Part shown: positions 1-6,391 of the stretch, in pieces
How the letters are laid out: every line of letters begins with the position of its first letter
Position numbering within the stretch: position 1 is the stretch's first letter
DNA from: Deltaproteobacteria bacterium
GTDB taxonomy: Bacteria; Desulfobacterota; Desulfobaccia; Desulfobaccales; Desulfobaccaceae
Assembly: GCA_016874895.1 (NCBI GenBank)
Contig: VGSX01000148.1
Span: forward strand, 1-8,134
Length of the DNA stretch: 8,134 bases
Reading direction: 5' to 3'
Translations under genes and position numbers: made by a program
The notes under the pieces: generated by a model
Told to the model about the DNA's origin: nothing
Database searches by the model: none
What the model saw: only the letters and a program-made list of their open reading frames with translations

Positions 1-1511
1 ACCATACCAGCGCCGTGTTCCAGGGATTCGATCCGGCCCAGGACGCAGTCTGGATGGCCGAGGTGCAGGAAGAGGCCGACTACGTCTGGAGCCACAAGCT
101 CCGGCTGGCTTATTTTTTCGCGGCCATGCGGCATTTCCGGGAAGAGTTGCGCAGCCGGGGCGTTACGGTGCACTACCATGAACTCGGCCCTGACCCGGCC
201 TCGGACCGGGGTAAAACCTTTTCCCAGGTCCTGCACCAGGATGCCAGGCGTTTAAAGCCTCAAAAGCTCATCCTGGTCCGGCCGGGGGATTTTCGGGTGC
301 TCACGGCCTTGCAGCAGGTTGCCGCCGACCTCAGCCTGCCCCTGGATATCCGCCCCGATACCCATTTCTTGTGCTCCGTGGCGGAATTTAAGGAGTACGC
401 GGCCGACCGCAAAAACCTGCTACAGGAACATTTTTATCGACACATGCGCCGCTCCCGTCGGATTCTCCTGGACCCCCAGGGTAAGCCTGTGGGCGGCCTC
501 TGGAATTTCGACAAAGCCAACCGGAGGACCTTCGGCCGCCGCGGCCCCCCGGAGATCCCGGCCCCCCGCACGTTCCCTCCGGACGCTATTACTCAGGAAG
601 TCATAGATCTGGTGCGCCGGCGTTTCCGGGATCATCCCGGCAGCCTGGAGCATTTCACCCTCCCGGTAACTGCGGCCCAGGCCGAGGATTTCCTGGCGGA
701 TTTCATCGAGCACCGCCTGCCCCGCTTCGGGGACTTCGAAGACGCCATGTGGACCGGGCAACCCTTTCTTTATCATTCCCGGCTGTCTGCGCCCCTTAAT
801 CTCAAACTCCTCAATCCCCGGCAATGCCTCTCCAAGGCGCTGCAGGCCTGCGAGGAGCTGGCCGCCCCGTTAAATAGTGTGGAGGGTTTCGTGCGCCAGC
901 TCTTAGGGTGGCGGGAATATATCCGGGGGTTATATTGGCTGCATATGCCGGGATACCGGGATCACAATTATTTCGACCAGCATCTGGACCTGCCGTCCTT
1001 CTTCTGGCACGGGGATACCGACATGCACTGTTTTCGCCAGACCATGCAGTTTATCCTGGCGCATGGCTATTCCCATCATATTCACCGCCTCATGGTGGTG
1101 GGTCTGTTCGCCCTGCTTTTCGGGGTGCATCCCAGGAAATTTCATGACTGGCATATGGCCATGTACGTGGATGCCATCGATTGGGTCTCCCTGCCCAACA
1201 CCCTGGGCATGAGTCAAGCCGCCGACGGCGGCCTGGTGGGCTCCAAGCCCTATTGCGCCAGCGGCAATTATATCCATCGCATGAGCAATTTCTGCTCAGG
1301 CTGCACCTATAAACCCGACAAAAGTCTCGGGGCCGAGGCCTGCCCTTTTAGCACCCTGTATTGGGACTTCCTGGACCGGCAGTATGCCCGGTTAAAACAA
1401 AATGTCCGGCTGGCTTACCAGCTGCGCGCCCTGGAAAACAAAAGGTCACAACCCGACCAGATGGCGGCCATCCGTCGCCAGGCCGCGGAAATCAGGAAAA
1501 CCTATTTTTGA
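1..1511 (+). CDS. FeS-BCP family cryptochrome/photolyase (prokaryotic 6-4 photolyase type), 5' end outside window
   Basis: This is a flavoprotein of the iron-sulfur bacterial cryptochrome/photolyase family, whose characterised members use blue light and FAD to repair pyrimidine (6-4) photoproducts in DNA. Numbering from the GTG at position 15, four cysteines lie at 339, 427, 430 and 443. Their spacing (88, 3, 13) equals, as I recall it, that of the [4Fe-4S] ligands of Agrobacterium PhrB (350, 438, 441, 454). The FAD-binding C-terminal half shows RQLLGWREYIRGLYW (295-309) and the conserved stretch from HRLMVVGLFALLFG to DAIDWVSLPNTLGM (357-399). The constant 11-residue offset from PhrB, and an open frame running to the window edge (HTSA before the GTG), indicate that the true start lies upstream and the GTG is internal. 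Residue 414 is an additional cysteine in the KPYCASGNY stretch, where I recall alanine. The PPOX gene follows after 20 bases. The family call is firm; the exact lesion is inferred. Confidence 0.93.
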   Translation, partial: HTSAVFQGFDPAQDAVWMAEVQEEADYVWSHKLRLAYFFAAMRHFREELRSRGVTVHYHELGPDPASDRGKTFSQVLHQDARRLKPQKLILVRPGDFRVLTALQQVAADLSLPLDIRPDTHFLCSVAEFKEYAADRKNLLQEHFYRHMRRSRRILLDPQGKPVGGLWNFDKANRRTFGRRGPPEIPAPRTFPPDAITQEVIDLVRRRFRDHPGSLEHFTLPVTAAQAEDFLADFIEHRLPRFGDFEDAMWTGQPFLYHSRLSAPLNLKLLNPRQCLSKALQACEELAAPLNSVEGFVRQLLGWREYIRGLYWLHMPGYRDHNYFDQHLDLPSFFWHGDTDMHCFRQTMQFILAHGYSHHIHRLMVVGLFALLFGVHPRKFHDWHMAMYVDAIDWVSLPNTLGMSQAADGGLVGSKPYCASGNYIHRMSNFCSGCTYKPDKSLGAEACPFSTLYWDFLDRQYARLKQNVRLAYQLRALENKRSQPDQMAAIRRQAAEIRKTYF

Positions 1512-1531
1512 TTCATTGAATCGAGGTCCCC

Positions 1532-2005
1532 ATGAACGATGCCGATCTCAAGCAAAACGTGCGCGGTCTCTTCACCTCCCAGAAACTGGCTGTCCTGGCC
1601 ACCTCCGGCGAGGACCAGCCCTATTGCAGCCTCATGGCTTTCGCCGTCACCGACGACCTGAAACACGTCATCGTGGCCACGAAACGACAGACCCACAAGT
1701 ATGCCAATATCCAGCAGCATCCCGGGGTGTCGCTCTTGGTGGACAACCGCAAGAATCAGGTGGATGACTTCCAGCAGGCCGTGGCCGTGACTATTCTGGC
1801 CCGGGCGGCTGAGCCCGACCCCCCCGAACACGAACAGTTTCTCAATCTTTACCTCTTTAAACACCCCTATATGCGCAGTTTCTGCCAGTCGCCGGACTGT
1901 GCCCTGTTGAAACTGACCGTTGAACGTTACCTGGTGGTGGCCGCGTTTCGTAATTTTCTGGCCTCGGAGGACGATTACCTGGAGGTGCGGGAACTCAGGC
2001 CTTAA
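1532..2005 (+). CDS. Pyridoxamine 5'-phosphate oxidase-like (PPOX) FMN-binding protein
   Basis: This 157-residue protein has the look of the small split-barrel flavin-binding family related to pyridoxamine phosphate oxidase. Members are soluble homodimers that bind FMN or another flavin/deazaflavin cofactor, and many have no assigned substrate. Visible landmarks are the N-terminal helix with a following strand (LFTSQKLAVLATSGEDQPYCSLMAFAV, about 13-39), the strand-helix segment HVIVATKRQTHKYANIQQHPGVSLLVDNR (45-73), typical of the flavin-phosphate region, and the C-terminal strand pair VERYLVVAAF (130-139). The length is normal for the family. The ATG is preceded by GAGG at 1523-1526, at normal spacing. 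It starts 20 bases after the photolyase stop, so the two are probably co-transcribed. A flavin-handling role beside a light-activated flavoprotein is tempting, but the sequence does not show it. It is not a true PdxH, which is longer. Confidence 0.85.
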   Translation: MNDADLKQNVRGLFTSQKLAVLATSGEDQPYCSLMAFAVTDDLKHVIVATKRQTHKYANIQQHPGVSLLVDNRKNQVDDFQQAVAVTILARAAEPDPPEHEQFLNLYLFKHPYMRSFCQSPDCALLKLTVERYLVVAAFRNFLASEDDYLEVRELRP

Positions 2006-2039
2006 AGTAAGGGAAAAGGGAAGAGGGAAATTTGAGGCC
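1998..2039 (+). other. Hairpin with purine-tract loop spanning the PPOX stop codon
   Basis: GGCCTTAAA (1998-2006) can pair with TTTGAGGCC (2031-2039) over nine base pairs, one of them a G-T wobble. The 24-base loop is entirely purine except for one T and repeats GGGAA-type units. The left arm contains the TAA stop of the PPOX gene. No T-run follows the right arm, so it is not a canonical intrinsic terminator. It could still slow transcription or protect the mRNA 3' end, or be a chance product of the low-complexity tract. Confidence 0.4.
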
Positions 2040-2167
2040 AGTGTGACGGCTTTGGCGGCCGGGTGCGCACCGACCTGGTGGACGGCTTCCTGTTCCACCG
2101 GAGCTTTCAGGTGCTGCAGACCGCCTACCCCGAAGCCCGGAAGGAATTAAACTACCCAGATCTGTAA
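2036..2167 (+). pseudogene. Probable gene relic: C-terminal tail of an unrecognised protein
   Basis: One frame reads open from just after a TGA at 2033-2035 to a TAA at 2165-2167, giving 43 residues that begin GQCDGFGGRVRTDLVDGF and end in KELNYPDL. There is no ATG, and no Shine-Dalgarno sequence precedes the only plausible start (GTG at 2063). The codons behave like coding DNA: most third positions are G or C, as in the neighbouring genes, whereas the following 400 bases are AT-rich. The peptide has a protein-like mix of aromatic, charged and hydrophobic residues. The simplest reading is the surviving 3' end of a gene whose front was deleted. I do not recognise the family. A functional 34-residue peptide starting at GTG 2063 is a less likely alternative. 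Confidence 0.45.
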
Positions 2168-2418
2168 GCGGTCAGCTTAAGAACTAAATTCAGATAGTTA
2201 TCACGATATGACTGATTCTTGAAATTTTCGCTCGGTCGGCTTGGCGGACTATTTTGGCTACAAGCTAACCTCTTGTTATCTTTAATTTTCTCTCTTATCT
2301 CTCCCTAACCATTAGCCATCTGGAAAAATCTGTTTCCTGACAGGTGGGGCCCCAGCCTGAACAACCGAGTTTCCGGATGGGAACGAATAAGTCCTTGGAC
2401 TGAATCTCCGACAAATTC

Positions 2419-2447
2419 TTGACAGCGCCCTTGTGTCTGATTATGGT
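2419..2447 (+). promoter_or_regulatory. Sigma-70-type promoter for the response regulator cluster
   Basis: A perfect -35 hexamer TTGACA (2419-2424) is followed, after exactly 17 bases, by TATGGT (2442-2447), which matches the -10 consensus at four of six positions including the key second A and last T. The surrounding DNA is AT-rich. Transcription would begin near 2454, leaving a leader of about 130 bases before the ATG at 2588. It is the best promoter candidate in the 580-base gap and is oriented towards the regulator gene. Confidence 0.6.
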
Positions 2448-2540
2448 ATAGATACTATTTTTATCACCAGTAATACCAAGTTCGGTTTGGAATGCAACAA
2501 TCTAATATCTCAACTATCAAATAATAAATAATGTTTTAAT

Positions 2541-2570
2541 CGGAAACTGGAAACCAGAAACCGGAAACGG
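2541..2570 (+). repeat. Tandem 7-bp repeat, four copies (consensus YGGAAAC)
   Basis: CGGAAAC, TGGAAAC, CAGAAAC and CGGAAAC follow head to tail at 2541-2568, then GG. The units differ from each other by one or two bases. The array lies in the predicted 5' leader, ending four bases before the Shine-Dalgarno sequence of the response regulator. It resembles a short simple-sequence array. A role as a protein-binding or translation-modulating site is possible but not shown. Confidence 0.6.
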
Positions 2571-2573
2571 TAT

Positions 2574-2578
2574 AAGGA
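2574..2578 (+). promoter_or_regulatory. Ribosome binding site deciding the response-regulator start
   Basis: AAGGA at 2574-2578 sits nine bases before the ATG at 2588. Another ATG at 2581 is only two bases from the site and in a different frame, so it is not expected to be used. The choice of 2588 is supported by the product, which begins ASILVVDD as receiver domains do. Confidence 0.65.
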
Positions 2579-2587
2579 CCATGGTCT

Positions 2588-3973
2588 ATGGCCCAGGCAA
2601 GCATTCTGGTGGTGGATGACGCCAGTGCGGTGCGGGAAAACCTCAGCGAATTGTTGACCGAGGAGGGGTACGAGGTTGATATCTCCGCCGACGGAACTGC
2701 AGCATTGCAGCTCTTGCAGGAGCGGGCCTACGACCTGGTCCTCACCGATCTCTCCATGCCCGGCGTCGACGGCATGGGGGTCTTGTCATACCTGGTGAAT
2801 CATTTCCCTGAAACCGGCTGCATCATTATTACCGGCTACGGTACCATCCAGAACGCCGTGAATGCCATGCGCCTGGGTGCATACGATTATCTCTGTAAGC
2901 CGGTGGAATCCCAGGAGCTCCTCGTGGTGGTGGCCCGGGCCCTGGAACACCAGCGCCTGCGGCAGGAGAATATCCTCTTAAAAAAACAGCTCCGCAAGAA
3001 ATTCGGTTTTGACAATATCATCGGCGCCAGCGAACCCATGTGCCAGGTGTTCGATATTATCCGCAAGGTGGCGGATACCGACAGCACCGTGCTGATCTTA
3101 GGTGAATCGGGAACCGGCAAGGAATTGGTAGCCCGGGCCATTCATTATAACGGCTACCGCCGGGGCAATCCTCTTATTCCGGTAAACTGCGGCGCTATTC
3201 CCGAGGATTTACTGGAGAGCGAGCTGTTCGGGCATGAACGGGGCGCCTTCACCCATGCCATCCGCACCCGCATCGGCCGTTTTGAGCAGGCCCACGGAGG
3301 CACGATCTTTCTGGACGAAATAGGGGATATGAGTCCTAATTTACAGGTTAAAATCCTCCGGGTACTCCAGGATCACCAGTTCGAACGTATCGGCGGCAAC
3401 AAAACCCTCAAGGTCAATATCCGGGTTATCGCAGCCACGAACCGCGACTTGCAGGAATTGGTACAGAACGGCCGATTCAGGGAGGATTTATTCTACCGGC
3501 TTAACGTTATTCCCATCAGAATCCCCCCGCTGCGGGAACGGCGGGCCGACATTCCCATCCTGGTGGACCATTTCATTCAAGATTTTAGCAAGAAAAAAAA
3601 GAAACCGACCCCCAGGTTGACGCCGGCGGCGATGAGCCGATTGGAGAGTTACGCCTGGCCGGGCAATGTCCGGGAATTGGAAAACCTCATGGAAAGAATG
3701 GTGATCTTGTCGGAAAGCGAGGTCATCGACGTCAAAGACTTGCCGGAACGCTTTCAGCTAACTTCCCAGGAAACCCTGCGTTTTAATCTGGAGATTCCGG
3801 CCGGAGGGTTGCCCCTGCAAAAAATAGTCTCCGACTTTGAGCGGCAGCTGATCATCAAGGCCCTGGATCAGGCCGGGTGGGTGAAAAATCAGGCCGCCCA
3901 ACTGCTTCATCTCAACCGCACCACCCTGGTGGAGAAGATCAAGAAACAAAAGATCACCCGAGCCTCAAACTGA
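2588..3973 (+). CDS. Sigma-54-dependent response regulator, NtrC family
   Basis: This 461-residue protein is a cytoplasmic two-component regulator that would activate RNA polymerase holding sigma-54 when phosphorylated. The receiver domain (about 4-118) has the acidic pair D10/D11, phospho-acceptor D54, T82 and K104. The AAA+ domain (about 142-375) has Walker A GESGTGKE (172-179), Walker B FLDE (241-244), sensor I AATNRDL (282-288), an arginine-finger region (296-304) and WPGNVREL (357-364). The sigma-54-contacting loop reads GAFTHA (219-224) where most family members have GAFTGA. The C-terminus (about 412-455) is a Fis-type helix-turn-helix ending NQAAQLLHLNRTTLVEKIKK. All three domains are full length. 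No histidine kinase is encoded in the window, so its partner and signal are unknown. It heads a cluster with two genes that start 14 and then 26 bases after the preceding stop. Lys335-339 are encoded by an A-rich tract. Confidence 0.95.
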   Translation: MAQASILVVDDASAVRENLSELLTEEGYEVDISADGTAALQLLQERAYDLVLTDLSMPGVDGMGVLSYLVNHFPETGCIIITGYGTIQNAVNAMRLGAYDYLCKPVESQELLVVVARALEHQRLRQENILLKKQLRKKFGFDNIIGASEPMCQVFDIIRKVADTDSTVLILGESGTGKELVARAIHYNGYRRGNPLIPVNCGAIPEDLLESELFGHERGAFTHAIRTRIGRFEQAHGGTIFLDEIGDMSPNLQVKILRVLQDHQFERIGGNKTLKVNIRVIAATNRDLQELVQNGRFREDLFYRLNVIPIRIPPLRERRADIPILVDHFIQDFSKKKKKPTPRLTPAAMSRLESYAWPGNVRELENLMERMVILSESEVIDVKDLPERFQLTSQETLRFNLEIPAGGLPLQKIVSDFERQLIIKALDQAGWVKNQAAQLLHLNRTTLVEKIKKQKITRASN

Positions 3974-3987
3974 CCTGGGTCTTTTAA

Positions 3988-4893
3988 GTGAACGGCTTTT
4001 TATGCTGCAAATTTATGTTACACTATAAAGGGTTCGTTCAACACCTAAAGGAAGTGGTGGAAGTGCTCCGACAAGAAGCCCGTCTGGCAGTAGTGCACAC
4101 CCTGAGTCAAGCCATCCTGGAAATCTGGGAGCCTGATCAACTCCCGATTTTTGAACAGGAGTTCAACCTCTGGGCCTCACATCCCAGCAGCCCGGTGGTT
4201 AGAGAACACCTGGAGGGGGAAGAAACCGGGGGGGTAAATCTAACCCTGAGCCAGCCATCCAGGGTCGTCGGTTCAGGTTCATTGGCGGCCCCAAGCCACC
4301 AGGGCCTGGACGCCACCCTGGTGGCCGGGATGTTTTTTCAGGTGTTGCTGGAGGCGGAGCACCTCCCGGGAAATCCGCTGGAACGGACGAATTTTGTCAA
4401 AAAGGCGGTGAAAAATTTCCTGGTCCAGCGTTTGGCCGGTCAGATCACCCTGTCCCAATTTTTCCGCCTGGTGCAGATCATCGAACCCGAGGTTACCTAT
4501 TATTTCCACCGCTTGCAGGGAGAATGGCTGTCTCCTCAAGATACTCCCTCGCGCCAAACTTCTCCGCCTGAAACAACTTATGCGGTTGCTCCTACCTCCC
4601 CAGTGCTCCGCGACCTCTTGCGACGGGCACTCTCCCGGTTGCCCCTGCCGCACCAGGCCAATCGGAAACTATCGCCGGAGGGTCTGCTGGATTTTTTAGT
4701 CAGAACCGAGGGCAACTGGTTCCGTCTGCTGGATTTTGAATTCCACTTCGGTCTGAACAAAAAAACCGCCTGGACCTACCTGGCTCTCTTGCTCCAGCAT
4801 GATATCCTGAGGCATAATGAGCAAAAAGCCAATAAGGTGCGCTATGCCTTATCCCTGGAATTTATGGCGCCGATCGCGGCGCCCGGCCATTAA
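3988..4893 (+). CDS. Uncharacterised protein with probable C-terminal winged helix
   Basis: I do not recognise a named family. The 301-residue protein has no signal peptide or membrane segment that I can see, so it is probably cytoplasmic. An N-terminal helical part (about 15-65, ARLAVVHTLSQAILEIW) leads through a Gly/Ser-rich linker (about 78-105) to a second helical block (108-180) and then a Pro/Ser/Thr-rich linker (about 182-206). Residues 228-290 resemble a winged helix-turn-helix: helix GLLDFLVRTEG, a turn, a recognition-helix-like GLNKKTAWTYLALLLQHDIL, then a wing-like KANKVRYALSL. DNA binding is an inference from this pattern. The start is uncertain: GTG 3988 directly follows an in-frame TAA and has little Shine-Dalgarno sequence, ATG 4015 is also in frame, and AAAGGAAG near 4046 could serve a later GTG. 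It lies between the sigma-54 activator and the E2, so an accessory regulatory role in this cluster is plausible. Confidence 0.72.
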   Translation: MNGFLCCKFMLHYKGFVQHLKEVVEVLRQEARLAVVHTLSQAILEIWEPDQLPIFEQEFNLWASHPSSPVVREHLEGEETGGVNLTLSQPSRVVGSGSLAAPSHQGLDATLVAGMFFQVLLEAEHLPGNPLERTNFVKKAVKNFLVQRLAGQITLSQFFRLVQIIEPEVTYYFHRLQGEWLSPQDTPSRQTSPPETTYAVAPTSPVLRDLLRRALSRLPLPHQANRKLSPEGLLDFLVRTEGNWFRLLDFEFHFGLNKKTAWTYLALLLQHDILRHNEQKANKVRYALSLEFMAPIAAPGH

Positions 4894-4919
4894 CGAATGC
4901 CTCTGATTGAGAGATAATT

Positions 4920-6161
4920 ATGCCGTTGGAATTCAAGCTTCCGGACGTGGGAGAAGGGCTCACCGAGGGGGAATTACTGGCCTGGCTGGTCCAGGAAGGT
5001 GATCTGGTGAAGGAAGGCCAGCCTCTGGCCCGGGTTGAAACCGATAAAGCCGTGGTGGAAATCCCCGCCCCTCAGGATGGGGTGGTAGTAAAACTGCTCT
5101 TTGCCGAAGGGGCGGTTATCCACGTGGGGGAAGTGTTCGTACTGCTGGGGGACCCGGCGCCTTCTCCCCAGGTGGGGGTGGGGGTGGTGGGGGTGTTGGA
5201 AGAAGCACCCCCCGAACCGACGGTGGCGGCCCGACCTGTCCTGGCCACCCCCGTGGTACGCAAGCTGGCCAGGGAATTGGAGGTGGACCTCTCCCAGGTA
5301 ACCGGCAGCGGTCCGGAAGGACGCATCCTGGAGAGCGACGTGCGCCAGGCCGTCTCGTTATCTGCTCCAGCAGAACTTCCCAGCATCCCGGCGGCGGCGC
5401 AGCCGGTGGCCGCCGAACCCCAGCCCGCGGCCCGGAAAGTCAAAAAATACGATTTTTATGGCTACATCGAACACGCCCCCTTTAAAGGTCTCAGAAAGAC
5501 CATCTCCCGCAATGTCAGCCGTTCTAAGCAGGCTACGGTAACAGTCACCGCCACCGAGGAAGCTGACATCACTGATCTTAAGCGGCTTAAGGACAAGGCC
5601 CGGGAAGCGGCCGAGGCCCGGCAGGTGCATCTGACTTTCCTCCCTTTTGTCATTCGGGCCGCGGTGGCTGCCTTACGGGAGCACCCCTACCTCAATGCCA
5701 GCCTGGATGAAGAGGCCGAGGACATCGTCCTGAAAAAATATTACAATATCGGCATTGCCACCGATACCCCCGAAGGCCTCATGGTGCCGGTGATTAAAAA
5801 TGCCGGGGATAAAGGCATCCTGGAACTGGCCCAGGAAATTCAGGATCTGGCCGCGAAAGCCAGAAACCGCACTATTGATCTGGCCGACCTGCAGGGGGGC
5901 TCCTTCACCATCACCAACTACGGGTCAATTCGGGGCATTCATGGTACACCGGTGATCAATTATCCGGAAACGGCTATCCTGGGCATCGGCCGAAAGCAGG
6001 AACTGCCCCGGGTATGGGCCGGAAACATTGAGGTCCGCCAGATTCTGCCCATCTCCTTAAGTTTTGACCACCGGATTATCGACGGCGCCCAGGCAGCCCG
6101 TTTTCTCCAGCATTTCATCGCCCTGGTGGAGAACCCGGCTTTGCTCATGCTGGGATTATGA
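4920..6161 (+). CDS. Dihydrolipoamide acyltransferase E2 (pyruvate-dehydrogenase type)
   Basis: This is the core subunit of a 2-oxo-acid dehydrogenase complex, moving an acyl group from lipoamide to coenzyme A. The 413 residues show one N-terminal lipoyl domain (2-77) with the lipoylated lysine at K43 in ETDKAVVEIPA. A peripheral-subunit-binding domain follows (about 108-143, TPVVRKLAREL to GRILESDV), then an Ala/Pro linker and the catalytic domain (about 184-413) with SFDHRIIDGA, active-site H384 and D388. The segment TPVINYPETAILGIGR (343-358) is closer to acetyl-transferring than to branched-chain E2 as I recall them, so acetyl-CoA formation is favoured but not certain. The ATG follows GAGAG at about 4909-4913. 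The lipoyl-to-binding-domain linker contains an odd VGVGVVGV run. No E1 or E3 gene is adjacent: the preceding genes are regulatory or unknown and the next is uvrA. Confidence 0.93.
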   Translation: MPLEFKLPDVGEGLTEGELLAWLVQEGDLVKEGQPLARVETDKAVVEIPAPQDGVVVKLLFAEGAVIHVGEVFVLLGDPAPSPQVGVGVVGVLEEAPPEPTVAARPVLATPVVRKLARELEVDLSQVTGSGPEGRILESDVRQAVSLSAPAELPSIPAAAQPVAAEPQPAARKVKKYDFYGYIEHAPFKGLRKTISRNVSRSKQATVTVTATEEADITDLKRLKDKAREAAEARQVHLTFLPFVIRAAVAALREHPYLNASLDEEAEDIVLKKYYNIGIATDTPEGLMVPVIKNAGDKGILELAQEIQDLAAKARNRTIDLADLQGGSFTITNYGSIRGIHGTPVINYPETAILGIGRKQELPRVWAGNIEVRQILPISLSFDHRIIDGAQAARFLQHFIALVENPALLMLGL

Positions 6162-6183
6162 GGTTTTCCGGCTCGATAACTAT

Positions 6184-6245
6184 TCACCGCTGAGAGGCCG
6201 AGAGCACCGAGGAAATACTCCGCGTCATCTTTATCTCGGCGGTGA
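6184..6245 (+). repeat. Degenerate palindromic intergenic repeat / hairpin
   Basis: TCACCGCTGAGA (6184-6195) pairs with TCTCGGCGGTGA (6234-6245) over 12 base pairs with one wobble, and weaker complementarity continues inwards. The whole 62-base element folds back on itself with roughly two thirds of positions matching. It resembles, from memory, a decayed member of the intergenic palindromes based on ACCGCAGAG/CTCTGCGGT that recur in many bacterial genomes. No T-run follows, so it is not a canonical terminator. It lies in the 230-base gap between the E2 gene and uvrA, which otherwise holds no gene. Confidence 0.5.
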
Positions 6246-6350
6246 TAAAAGATATGCTTAACTCTCATTAAACCAGTTTCATCCGACCTTGTGCCGCGAT
6301 TTTCCCTTACCGACAATCCAGATGGTTGTGTGCCAGGGGTAGCAGTCCGG

Positions 6351-6372
6351 GGCGGCAGCGCCAGGTTTTTTT
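6351..6372 (+). terminator. Possible weak intrinsic terminator ahead of uvrA
   Basis: GGCG (6351-6354), a four-base loop, and CGCC (6359-6362) are followed three bases later by seven T residues (6366-6372). The stem is very short and the T-run is offset from it, so efficiency would be low. It would end transcripts coming from the E2 cluster 20 bases before uvrA, implying that the uvrA promoter overlaps or lies close by. A chance T-run is a fair alternative. Confidence 0.25.
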
Positions 6373-6391
6373 AACAGAGTAGATTAATTTT

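Larger units (their letters stand above)
2168..2587. other. AT-rich intergenic region upstream of the response regulator
   Basis: No gene is supportable here on either strand. The stretch is clearly more AT-rich than the flanking genes. In order it contains a pyrimidine-rich tract at about 2278-2310 (purine-rich on the other strand), a perfect 10-bp palindrome TGGGGCCCCA at 2345-2354, a sigma-70-like promoter at 2419-2447, and a tandem 7-bp repeat at 2541-2568. I looked for a sigma-54 promoter (GG and GC about ten bases apart within TGGCAC/TTGC) and did not find a convincing one, although the gene downstream encodes a sigma-54 activator. Confidence 0.6.

Noticed and set aside
15..17. GTG as the real start of the photolyase gene
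   Set aside because: The frame is open to the window edge, and the cysteine ligands sit 11 residues earlier than in PhrB as I recall it, so the N-terminal strand of the family would be missing if translation began here.
1502..2098. A 198-codon minus-strand open frame opposite the PPOX gene
   Set aside because: The + strand has a well-supported PPOX protein with a ribosome binding site. The antisense product has no family features and its length follows from low stop frequency.
2345..2354. The TGGGGCCCCA palindrome as an operator
   Set aside because: It is a single 10-bp self-complementary site about 65 bases upstream of the promoter, with no second copy. Such a site can occur by chance in GC-containing DNA.
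2541..2570. The 7-bp tandem repeat as a CRISPR array
   Set aside because: The units are 7 bp and contiguous with no spacers, and no cas gene is present.
6184..6245. The fold-back as an intrinsic terminator
   Set aside because: The loop is about 38 bases and no T-run follows the right arm on the + strand; the A-rich flank does not make a good terminator on the other strand either.
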